From Propionibacteriaceae bacterium (GTDB lineage: Bacteria > Actinomycetota > Actinomycetes > Propionibacteriales > Propionibacteriaceae): a stretch of DNA of 6,755 nucleotides. Positions within the stretch are counted from its first letter, which is position 1; each line of letters opens with the position of its first letter. The stretch is from contig DAIEHO010000047.1 of NCBI GenBank assembly GCA_027353565.1, positions 1 to 6,755 of the forward strand, written 5' to 3'. The translations under genes and the position numbers were made by a program. This document shows positions 1-5,805 of this stretch, in pieces. Below the pieces are notes generated by a model that was given only the letters and a program-made list of their open reading frames with translations, searched no databases and was not told the DNA's origin.

Positions 1-1
1 T

Positions 2-1054
2 CTCGGTGACGACGCACGCTTGGTGCGCGGTGACGAGCGGTTCGCTGTCGGTGATGATGGCGGTGAGCCAGGAGCCGGCCTCGTCCACGGCGGCCTGGTC
101 CATGCCGGACAGCGGCAGCTTGCCCGGGCTGAAGACGACCGCTCCCACCTCCGGCGAGGTCTTCACCAGACCGCCCCCCTGCACCGAGTTGAGGGTCACC
201 TTGAGGTTCGGCGACCCGGTGACCTGCGCGGTGTCCGCACCGCCCTCCGTCCCGCACAGTGTCACGCACGCCTCGCGCGAGTCGGCGACGTTGAGGGCCC
301 AGGACGACTCCACGTACAGCGACGCGCCGTTGGTGAACCGTACGAACCCGAACGCGGAGTCCTCCACCGTGTACGCGGCCGGGTCCCAGGGGCCCATCAT
401 GTTGCCCTCGGGCTTGTCGGCGAGCTTGTGGTTGACGACGCCGGTGACGGAGGCCACCTCGTAGTTGTCCATGTACCACAGAGCCAGGTCGATCGCATGG
501 CCGCCGAGGTCGATGAGCGGGCCGCCGCCCTGCTTCTCCTTGTCGGTGAACACCCCCCACGTGGGCACGCCCCGGCGACGTACGGCATGGGCCTGGGCCG
601 CGTAGATCTCGCCGAGCCGTCCCTCCGCGATGGCCTTCGCCAGGAACTGGTTCTCGGGGCGGAACCGGTTCTGGAACCCCACGGAGAGCTTCCTGCCGGT
701 CCGCTCGGAGGTCTCGACCATGCGGCGCGCGTCAGCGCCCGTGATGGCCATCGGCTTCTCGCACAGGACGTGCTTGCCCGCCTCGAGCGCGGCACAGGCG
801 ATCTCGGCGTGGCTGACGTTCCACGTGCAGACATGGATGACGTCGATGCTCGGGTCGGCGAGCAGCTGGGTGTAGTCCGTGGTGGTGTACGCGTCGGCGG
901 ACCCGTACTGCGCCTTCGCCTTCTCCGCCTTGTCGAGCTCGAAGTCGCAGAAGCCGACGACCTCGGCGAGGTCGGGGTGGGCCGCAAGACCCGGGAGGTG
1001 CTTGCCCGTCGCGATGAAGCCGAGGCCGACGATGCCGATGCGGAGCGTGGTCAT
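2..1054 (-). CDS. Gfo/Idh/MocA family NAD(P)-dependent oxidoreductase (3' end off the left edge)
   Basis: Likely a cytoplasmic dehydrogenase that oxidises or reduces a hydroxyl of a sugar, polyol or glycoside with NAD(P). I translated the minus strand from the ATG at 1054: 351 codons are visible with no stop, so the C-terminus is missing, probably by a few tens of residues. The N-terminus carries a Rossmann dinucleotide loop (GIVGLGFIA, residues 7-15). The family EKP signature is at 99-101, with Lys100 the expected catalytic lysine. The second domain has GGGPLIDLGGHAIDL (176-190), giving Asp182 and His186 at the usual Asp/His positions of the family (compare Lys97, Asp172 and His176 of Bacillus inositol dehydrogenase). 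An AAGGA ribosome-binding site lies 8 bases before the ATG. The gene follows the 1073-2026 isomerase by 18 bases and is the most distal gene seen in the operon. Substrate unknown; the family assignment is firm. Confidence 0.93.
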   Translation of the reverse strand, partial: MTTLRIGIVGLGFIATGKHLPGLAAHPDLAEVVGFCDFELDKAEKAKAQYGSADAYTTTDYTQLLADPSIDVIHVCTWNVSHAEIACAALEAGKHVLCEKPMAITGADARRMVETSERTGRKLSVGFQNRFRPENQFLAKAIAEGRLGEIYAAQAHAVRRRGVPTWGVFTDKEKQGGGPLIDLGGHAIDLALWYMDNYEVASVTGVVNHKLADKPEGNMMGPWDPAAYTVEDSAFGFVRFTNGASLYVESSWALNVADSREACVTLCGTEGGADTAQVTGSPNLKVTLNSVQGGGLVKTSPEVGAVVFSPGKLPLSGMDQAAVDEAGSWLTAIITDSEPLVTAHQACVVTE

Positions 1055-1072
1055 GGTGATGGTCCTTGTGTC

Positions 1073-2026
1073 TCAGACGTGGGTTGCGGCGAGGAGCCTG
1101 GCCGTGTCGCTCATGAGCGGGCTGAGGGTCGTGTACGCGATGCGGAGCCCCTCCACGATCCTGTCGGGGGTGCCGCCCCACACCGGGTCCTCGTGCTCGA
1201 CGGACAGGGTGCCGGTGAAGCCGACCTCGTCCAGCCGGTCGACGATGTGCGCCCAGTCGACAGCCCCGCGCCCGGGGACGCGGTAGCGCCACCAGCCCAT
1301 GTCCCAGGGCCGGTCCCCCTTCTGGACGAGCCCGTAGAACCCGTACTGGTTGCGAGCGCCCTCGAACAGCTCGACGTCCTTGGCCTGCGCATGGACGATG
1401 TACCTCGCGAACGGGCGGATCGTCTCGATCGGGTCGATCCCGATCCACTGGAGGTGGGACGGGTCCCAGTTGAGGTACAGGCCGAGCTTCGTGGTCATCC
1501 ACTCCCACAGCTCGGGGGAGTACGCGATGTTGCCCGGGTAGCCGTCGGGGTGCCAGCCCTCCATCACGCAGTTCTCGATCATGAGCTTGACCCCGCGCTC
1601 ACCCGCGTAGTCGACGAGCTCGGGGAAGATCCGCTCCGCCTCGGCCATGTTCTCGACGACGGACTTCCGCACGTCCCGGCCGAGGAACGTGCCCACCAGA
1701 CCGACGTCGAGAGACTCCGCCGCGTCGATGACCCCCTTGAGGTGGGCTCGTATCTCCTCCCGGCGGTCCAGGTCGCCAACGAGGTTGTTCTCGTAGTAGG
1801 CCAGCGACGAGATCGACAGGCCCGTCCGGGCCAGCAACGACCGGGTCGCGTCCGCATCCGCCCCCGACCACGTGGCGATCGGAAGGTGCGCCGACTGGTA
1901 CGGCCGCCCTTCGACCATGGGCCACGAGGCGACCTCCAGGCACTCGTAGCCCTGCCCTGACGCATACTCCGCGATCCTGTCGAGCGACCACATCGGCAGC
2001 GCCGCCGTGAACATACCGAGCTTCAT
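1073..2026 (-). CDS. sugar phosphate isomerase/epimerase family TIM-barrel protein (317 aa)
   Basis: A xylose-isomerase-like (AP endonuclease family 2 fold) TIM-barrel protein, expected to be a metal-dependent, cytoplasmic isomerase or epimerase of a sugar or keto-sugar. The probable metal ligands fall in family-like blocks: Glu151 in MIENC, Asp188 in NWDPSH with His191 three residues on, His212 in IVHAQAKD, and Glu277 in VEHEDP. Full length is 317 residues, typical for the longer members of this superfamily. The ATG at 2026 has a strong AGGGGGG ribosome-binding site five bases upstream. A nearer ATG at 2031 is out of frame. It lies 18 bases before a Gfo/Idh/MocA dehydrogenase and 69 bases after another, with a large inverted repeat in the latter gap. 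The sequence is clearly different from the 243-residue isomerase of the same operon, so they are not a recent duplication. It could equally be a dehydratase or lyase acting on a 3-keto sugar; the family does not decide this. Confidence 0.92.
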   Translation of the reverse strand: MKLGMFTAALPMWSLDRIAEYASGQGYECLEVASWPMVEGRPYQSAHLPIATWSGADADATRSLLARTGLSISSLAYYENNLVGDLDRREEIRAHLKGVIDAAESLDVGLVGTFLGRDVRKSVVENMAEAERIFPELVDYAGERGVKLMIENCVMEGWHPDGYPGNIAYSPELWEWMTTKLGLYLNWDPSHLQWIGIDPIETIRPFARYIVHAQAKDVELFEGARNQYGFYGLVQKGDRPWDMGWWRYRVPGRGAVDWAHIVDRLDEVGFTGTLSVEHEDPVWGGTPDRIVEGLRIAYTTLSPLMSDTARLLAATHV

Positions 2027-2048
2027 CTCATCCCCCCTGGGCAGACCA

Positions 2049-2078
2049 GTGGCGCCGAGACCGGGGTCTCGGCGCCAC
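2049..2078 (-). terminator. intra-operon 14-base inverted repeat (attenuator/processing hairpin candidate)
   Basis: Perfect inverted repeat, arms 2049-2062 (GTGGCGCCGAGACC) and 2065-2078, separated by two bases. In RNA it would form a 13 bp, G+C-rich stem with a four-base loop. It lies in the 69-base gap between the stop of the dehydrogenase (2096) and the start of the isomerase (2026), leaving the downstream ribosome-binding site (2031-2038) unpaired. No U-run follows on the minus strand. It may be a partial (U-less) terminator that lowers distal expression, or a 3' stabilising or processing structure. The repeat is certain; its role is inferred. Confidence 0.6.
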
Positions 2079-2095
2079 AGGACTGCGTGTGTGTC

Positions 2096-3199
2096 TCAGC
2101 CAGCCGTGAGCGGAGACCAGTCTGCCGGAATCGGGTCGACCTCAGGTGCCTTCGACGAGATCTGGATGGTCTCGCCGGACTCGACCGCCTTCTCGACGGC
2201 GAGCATGATCTCGAGCACGTGGTAGGCGAGGTCGGCGTGCGCCTGCGGACGGAGGCCGGCCTTGATCGAGCGGACCCTGTCGACCCGGCCGATGCCGCGA
2301 CCCATGCCCGCGGCCTCGGCCACGACCTCCTCGACGACCTTGCCGCCCTTGTGCGTGACGATCGTGCCGTGGTGCCAGTTCGGGTCGGGGGAGACGATGA
2401 CGCCGTCCGTTCCCTGGAACTCGAGCATGCCGTGGCGCGACAGGCCGGAGTCGAAGGAGAGCAGCACCAGCGAGGTCGCACCGGAGGAGTGACGCAGCAG
2501 GACGCGCACGTCGGTCGGGACCTCGACCTCGAAGTCCTTGCCTGCGTTCGGGCCTGCCATGACCGTACGGACCTCGCGCGCCTTGCCGCCGCCGGCCGTG
2601 ACGCTGGTGACGTCACCGAGGCCGAGGACGAGGGCCGTGAAGTAGTACGGGCCGATGTCGAGCGTGGGACCCGCCCCGACCTGGAACAGGAACTCGGGCC
2701 CGGGGTGCCACAGGTCCGGACCGGGCTGCTGCATGATCGCCAGGCCGCCCATGACCTTGCCGATCTCTCCGCCACGGATCTTGCGGAGCACGGTCTGGAA
2801 GCCGGGGCCGAAGATCGTGTCGGGCGCACAGCCCACGACCACACCGTGCGCCTTCGCCTCGTCGAGGATCTGCTTCGCGCCCTCGAGGTTGAGGCCCAGG
2901 GGCTTCTCGCTCCACACGTGCTTGCCGGCGCGGATCGCCTGCAGCGAGACGTCGATGTGGTTCTGCGGGTTCGTGATGTTGATCACGTACTCGACGTCGG
3001 GGTTGTCGTAGATGATGTCCGAGCCGTCGGGCCCGGGGGTGCCGTGGGTGGCGATCCCGTACTCCTCGGCCTTCTCCGCGGAACGCTCCTCGATGAGGTC
3101 GGAGATCGCGACGATCTCCAGGTCGGGGTACGTGGCGATGTTCTTGAGGTACTGCGGGGAGATGTTCCCGGCGCCGACGACGCCGACTTTCGCGCTCAC
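2096..3199 (-). CDS. Gfo/Idh/MocA family NAD(P)-dependent oxidoreductase (367 aa), GPYY variant
   Basis: Predicted cytoplasmic dehydrogenase of a sugar, polyol or glycoside. It has an N-terminal Rossmann loop (VGVVGAGNIS, residues 5-14), the EKP signature at 98-100 with Lys99 as catalytic lysine, and a C-terminal substrate domain with GAGPTLDIGPYYFTAL (175-190). Asp181 is kept, but the position normally held by the active-site His is Tyr185, a feature of a recognisable GPYY subgroup. Full length fits the family. I chose the GTG start at 3199: AAGGAG lies five bases upstream, inside the end of the preceding gene, and the start overlaps that gene's stop as GTGA (4 bases), so translation is probably coupled. 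It is the natural partner of the 3196-3927 isomerase. It shares the general fold with the 2-1054 dehydrogenase but differs in active-site motif, so the two probably act on different intermediates. Substrate unknown. Confidence 0.93.
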   Translation of the reverse strand: MSAKVGVVGAGNISPQYLKNIATYPDLEIVAISDLIEERSAEKAEEYGIATHGTPGPDGSDIIYDNPDVEYVINITNPQNHIDVSLQAIRAGKHVWSEKPLGLNLEGAKQILDEAKAHGVVVGCAPDTIFGPGFQTVLRKIRGGEIGKVMGGLAIMQQPGPDLWHPGPEFLFQVGAGPTLDIGPYYFTALVLGLGDVTSVTAGGGKAREVRTVMAGPNAGKDFEVEVPTDVRVLLRHSSGATSLVLLSFDSGLSRHGMLEFQGTDGVIVSPDPNWHHGTIVTHKGGKVVEEVVAEAAGMGRGIGRVDRVRSIKAGLRPQAHADLAYHVLEIMLAVEKAVESGETIQISSKAPEVDPIPADWSPLTAG

Positions 3200-3927
3200 T
3201 TCTTCTCCTTCAGGTAGGTGATGCTGGCCGCCGACTCGGGCACCGCGTCAGCGGCGGCGTCGAACTCGAGGACCCACGTACGGTTCGGGCTCGAGGTCAG
3301 GATCGGAGGGATGTCCATCGCGCCGGTGCCGAGCACGACGTTGATGACGCCGTGGCCACCCTCGACGGGGCCGTCCTTGACGTGGATGTGGGTGATCCGG
3401 TCCCCGTACTTCTCGAACACCGAGAGGGGGTCCACGCCGCCGGCGGCCACCCAGTACGTGTCGAGCTCGAGCACGACACGCGGGTCGAGCCGGGACACGA
3501 AGTAGTCGTACGCAACCTGACCGTCGACCTGCGGAGCGGTGAACTCCCAGTCGTGGTTGTGGAAACCGATGGAGATGCCTTCGGCGGCGAACATGTCGAC
3601 GGCCGCGTTGATGTCGGCGGCGAACGTCTCGATGCCTTCCCGGGAGCTGAACGCGTCGCGCGGACGCGGGCCGGGCTGGAACACCGTCGTCACGCCGAGC
3701 TTCTTGGCTGCGGCAAGAACCTTCTCGGGGTCCTCGACGAGGTTGGCGTGGGCGCTTCCCGCCTGCAGGCCGGCGGCGGCGAGCGCCTCGGGGAGCCAGT
3801 CGAAGTTCTCGATTCCGAATGGCTCGACCTCGTCGACGCCCATGGCGGCAACGGCCGCGAGCGTGCCGTCTCGGTCGGCCTCGAGGGCTTCGCGGAGTGT
3901 GTAGAGCTGGATGCTGATCGTGGGCAT
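3196..3927 (-). CDS. sugar phosphate isomerase/epimerase family TIM-barrel protein (243 aa)
   Basis: A short xylose-isomerase-like TIM-barrel protein, probably a divalent-metal-dependent isomerase or epimerase of a sugar or keto-sugar. Visible family blocks are His60 (GSAHAN), GFHNHDWEF (121-129), VLELDTYWV (152-160, Asp156 a likely metal ligand), HIHVKD (180-185, His182), LGTGAMD (199-205) and VLEFD (219-223, Glu221). These resemble IolE/IolI/YcjR-like proteins, including the E. coli YcjR 3-keto-glycoside epimerase. The ATG at 3927 has GAGGAGG about 12 bases upstream, a long spacing; no better in-frame start is seen. It is the first gene of the operon, with a promoter/operator candidate 50-80 bases upstream. 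It overlaps the following dehydrogenase by 4 bases. Exact reaction unknown; family assignment solid. Confidence 0.92.
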   Translation of the reverse strand: MPTISIQLYTLREALEADRDGTLAAVAAMGVDEVEPFGIENFDWLPEALAAAGLQAGSAHANLVEDPEKVLAAAKKLGVTTVFQPGPRPRDAFSSREGIETFAADINAAVDMFAAEGISIGFHNHDWEFTAPQVDGQVAYDYFVSRLDPRVVLELDTYWVAAGGVDPLSVFEKYGDRITHIHVKDGPVEGGHGVINVVLGTGAMDIPPILTSSPNRTWVLEFDAAADAVPESAASITYLKEKK

Positions 3928-3975
3928 CAGGAAAGAACGCCTCCTCGCGTTGGGATCTGGTCGAACGTTACTGCC

Positions 3976-4004
3976 GTTCTACTGACTTACAAGTCAGAAA
4001 GCAA
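3976..4004 (-). promoter_or_regulatory. candidate promoter of the sugar operon
   Basis: On the minus strand TTGCTT (3999-4004) and TAGAAC (3976-3981) are separated by 17 bases. The -35 box matches TTGACA at three of six positions and the -10 box matches TATAAT at four. It would start transcription near 3969, giving a leader of about 40 bases before the ATG at 3927. It overlaps the 3' end of the membrane-protein gene. Box matches are weak on their own; the location upstream of the first operon gene and the palindrome filling the spacer add support. Confidence 0.4.
3982..3997. promoter_or_regulatory. 16-base palindromic operator candidate
   Basis: CTGACTTACAAGTCAG is a perfect inverted repeat with 7-base arms around AC. 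It occupies the spacer between the proposed -35 and -10 boxes of the sugar operon, so a dimeric repressor bound here would block polymerase. It is locally A+T-rich compared with its surroundings. A second, imperfect repeat (GAACG at 3963-3967 and CGTTC at 3975-3979) follows toward the gene. The cognate regulator is not in the window and I cannot assign its family. It also contains the TAA stop of the upstream gene and might partly act as that gene's hairpin end, though no U-run follows. Confidence 0.5.
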
Positions 4005-4562
4005 AGACTTGCCGCCCGCTGGGCGCGGCTCGGCATCCGGGGTGTGCTGGAGCGTTTGACGCCGCTCGTTGACGAGCCGCGCCGCCTCGATCGTGGGCGT
4101 CCGGATGGCCATGGCGAAGAAGCGCCGGGTCCGGCGGCCCGGGCAGGTCAGCGTCACGATGTCGAGCACCCGGCCGGCCTTCGCTTGCGTGTCGCGCAGC
4201 GGCCAGCGCTCCTCCGGCGTCGTGACGAACTCCGGGAAGACCAGCTCGTCGCCGTCGACGGCGAACGCGTAGGGAAGGGTGATCGGGACGCGACGGTCCT
4301 CGGGGAGAAGGTGGATCCGGCCCAGCGTCCGCACGTTCGCCATGACCACCGCGAGGGCGACGACCACGAAGGCCGACGAGAAGACCGTCCAGCCTTCGTC
4401 ACCGCGCAGCGAGAAGCCCCACAGCAGCACCGTCGCGAAGCCGAGCACGACGAACCCGAGAAGAAGCTGCACGACGGAGCGGCGCTGGATGTGGGTGCGC
4501 CACGCCAGGTGGGGTGGCTGCGGCCAGCCCTTGGCCTCGACGACGAGGGGTTGGTCCGCCAT
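3987..4562 (-). CDS. two-helix membrane protein of unknown function (191 aa)
   Basis: I do not recognise a named family. The protein has a short N-terminal region (1-29), two hydrophobic helices (about 30-50, SVVQLLLGFVVLGF..., and about 59-77, with the FVVVALAVVM stretch), and a soluble part of about 110 residues ending in a polar tail. The loop between helices is only about eight residues (RGDEGW), so both ends should be on the same side, probably the cytoplasm. The arrangement recalls small actinobacterial membrane proteins with a PH-like C-terminal domain, but this is only a guess. The ATG at 4562 is the only plausible start, since an in-frame TAG lies 12 bases upstream. GGAGG is just one base from the ATG, too close to work well, whereas TAGCCT lies six bases upstream, suggesting a leaderless mRNA. 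It is divergent from the GTPase gene and ends inside the operator palindrome of the next operon. Confidence 0.8.
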   Translation of the reverse strand: MADQPLVVEAKGWPQPPHLAWRTHIQRRSVVQLLLGFVVLGFATVLLWGFSLRGDEGWTVFSSAFVVVALAVVMANVRTLGRIHLLPEDRRVPITLPYAFAVDGDELVFPEFVTTPEERWPLRDTQAKAGRVLDIVTLTCPGRRTRRFFAMAIRTPTIEAARLVNERRQTLQHTPDAEPRPAGGKSLLSDL

Positions 4563-4568
4563 GCCTCC

Positions 4569-4574
4569 AGGCTA
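4569..4574 (-). promoter_or_regulatory. -10 box of a probable leaderless transcript for the membrane protein
   Basis: TAGCCT on the minus strand ends six bases before the ATG at 4562, so the transcription start would coincide with the start codon. This TAnnnT-N6-start layout is common for leaderless actinobacterial genes. No convincing -35 box is visible 16-18 bases upstream. Confidence 0.45.
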
Positions 4575-4647
4575 GGGCAGGAGGCCGACAGGGAACATCC
4601 GCTCTCATCGAGGGTGGCGCGGGGACCCGTCGGCATTGCCCGGTCCG

Positions 4648-4653
4648 TACCCT
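4648..4653 (+). promoter_or_regulatory. -10 box of a probable leaderless transcript for the GTPase
   Basis: TACCCT ends six bases before the GTG at 4660, the same layout as the divergent gene on the other strand. No purine-rich ribosome-binding site precedes the GTG, and no clear -35 box is seen. The box supports the GTG at 4660 over the in-frame TTG at 4636, which would lie upstream of the predicted transcription start. Confidence 0.5.
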
Positions 4654-4659
4654 GGACCC

Positions 4660-5793
4660 GTGCCCGACTGGTTCACAGATTCGTTCCGCGCCGAGTTCGA
4701 CCGACAGACCGCGGCGATCGGCAGGTTCAACCTCGCCGTCTTCGGCAAGACCGGTACGGGCAAGTCGACTCTCATCAATGCCGTCTTCGGCACCGAGGTC
4801 GCCAGGACCGGCATCGGTGAGCCGGTCACCCAGGGGAGCCACCTGTACGTGGACCGTCGCGGCACGCTGGGAATCTTCGACACCCAGGGCCTCGAGATCG
4901 GTCGCGACGGCGGCGAGCTCGTCAAGGAGCTCAGGGACGTCGTCAAGGGCCTGCGCAAGAAGCCGCTCTCGGAGCAGATCCACTGCGCCTGGTACTGCGT
5001 ACGCGGCATGGACCGGCGCTTCGAGGAGGCGGAGGGCGCCTTCATCCGCGCGCTGGCCGATCTCGAGCTCCCCGTCCTGCTCGTCCTCACGCAGGTCCCG
5101 ATGCGCGACAGCCAGTTCCACCCCGACGCGGTGTCGTTGGCTCGCCACATCGAGTCCCTCAAGCTGCCGATCCTCGGCGGCCGCCCGTTCATGACCTACG
5201 CGATGAGGGACCAGTTCTCTGGTCAGCCGCCATACGGCTTGAGCGAGTTGGTTCATGCCACCTTTCAGGCAGTTCCCGAGGCCGTACAGGCAGCGCTCGT
5301 CTCTGCTCAGCGCGTTGACCTGGATGCCAAGGCACGTGCTGCACAGGCTTTCATCGGTGCGACGGTGACCGCCTCGGCGGCGGCCGCCGCGACGCCCATC
5401 CCGTTCTCGGACGCCGCCCTGCTCGTACCACTGCAGCTCGCGATGATGGCGCGCATCGCCCACCTGTACGGCCTGGGGGTGGACAGAGCCGGCATCGCGG
5501 CCGTGGCGTCCACGGCCGTCGCCACGACAGCCGGCCGGGCGAGCTTCACGTCGCTGCTGAAGCTGATCCCCGGCGCAGGCACGATCGCAGGCGGCGCGAT
5601 CAGCGCCTCGGTGGCGTCGGTGTTCACGTTCGCGATGGGGCAGGCCTGGCTGACCGTCTGCCAGAGATCCGCCGGTGGGTCGCTGCCCGGCCTCAGCGGC
5701 GTCGCCGACCCGAAGGCGCTCCATGACCTGTTCATGAGCGAGTTCAGACGGAGGATTCCCGGCATTCGGCCCGCGTCGGCCACGCAGGTCTGA
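4660..5793 (+). CDS. P-loop GTPase with C-terminal DUF697-like region (377 aa)
   Basis: A TRAFAC/Era-like GTPase, probably membrane-associated, with unknown cellular role. Counting from the GTG at 4660, the G1 P-loop is GKTGTGKS (29-36), the likely G2 threonine is Thr57 in EPVTQGS, and G3 is DTQG (74-77). The G4 site, normally (N/T)KxD, reads LVLTQVP (141-147), so the base-recognition Lys and Asp are both missing. The IHCAWYCVRGMDRR block (107-120) between G3 and G4 is typical of GTPases joined to DUF697 domains. Residues about 225-335 are hydrophobic and small-residue-rich, with TPIPFSDAALLVPLQLAMM (245-263), a DUF697 hallmark seen in E. coli YcjF and in cyanobacterial GTPases. An in-frame TTG at 4636 would add eight residues, but the TACCCT box favours the GTG. 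The TPR gene follows by 12 bases. Confidence 0.88.
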   Translation: MPDWFTDSFRAEFDRQTAAIGRFNLAVFGKTGTGKSTLINAVFGTEVARTGIGEPVTQGSHLYVDRRGTLGIFDTQGLEIGRDGGELVKELRDVVKGLRKKPLSEQIHCAWYCVRGMDRRFEEAEGAFIRALADLELPVLLVLTQVPMRDSQFHPDAVSLARHIESLKLPILGGRPFMTYAMRDQFSGQPPYGLSELVHATFQAVPEAVQAALVSAQRVDLDAKARAAQAFIGATVTASAAAAATPIPFSDAALLVPLQLAMMARIAHLYGLGVDRAGIAAVASTAVATTAGRASFTSLLKLIPGAGTIAGGAISASVASVFTFAMGQAWLTVCQRSAGGSLPGLSGVADPKALHDLFMSEFRRRIPGIRPASATQV

Positions 5794-5805
5794 AACACTC
5801 TTCCC

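Noticed and set aside
20..1960. Very long plus-strand open frame (646 codons) opposite the dehydrogenase and isomerase genes
   Set aside because: Its translation is low-complexity and rich in Arg, Val, Asp, Gly and Pro with no domain. It is the antisense shadow expected in G+C-rich coding DNA, and both opposite-strand genes show clear family motifs.
2043..2121. Two copies of AGACCAGT (2043-2050 and 2114-2121), resembling half-sites of the DasR operator
   Set aside because: They are direct rather than inverted repeats, about 70 bases apart, with no matching second half next to either, and the second copy is inside coding sequence.
2087..3217. Plus-strand open frame (376 codons) opposite the second dehydrogenase
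   Set aside because: An Asp/Val/Arg-rich antisense shadow; the minus-strand frame carries the Rossmann loop and EKP motif.
4064..4079. Small inverted repeat GCTCG-TTGA-CGAGC
   Set aside because: A five-base stem inside the membrane-protein coding region; expected by chance in such G+C-rich DNA.
4636..4659. Upstream TTG start for the GTPase
   Set aside because: It has no ribosome-binding site, the added residues are Gly/Pro-rich filler, and the TACCCT box places the likely transcript start at the GTG at 4660.
5391..5404. Ala-rich run in the GTPase as a possible repeat or frameshift
   Set aside because: The frame stays open and matches the hydrophobic, small-residue-rich DUF697 region, so it is normal coding sequence.
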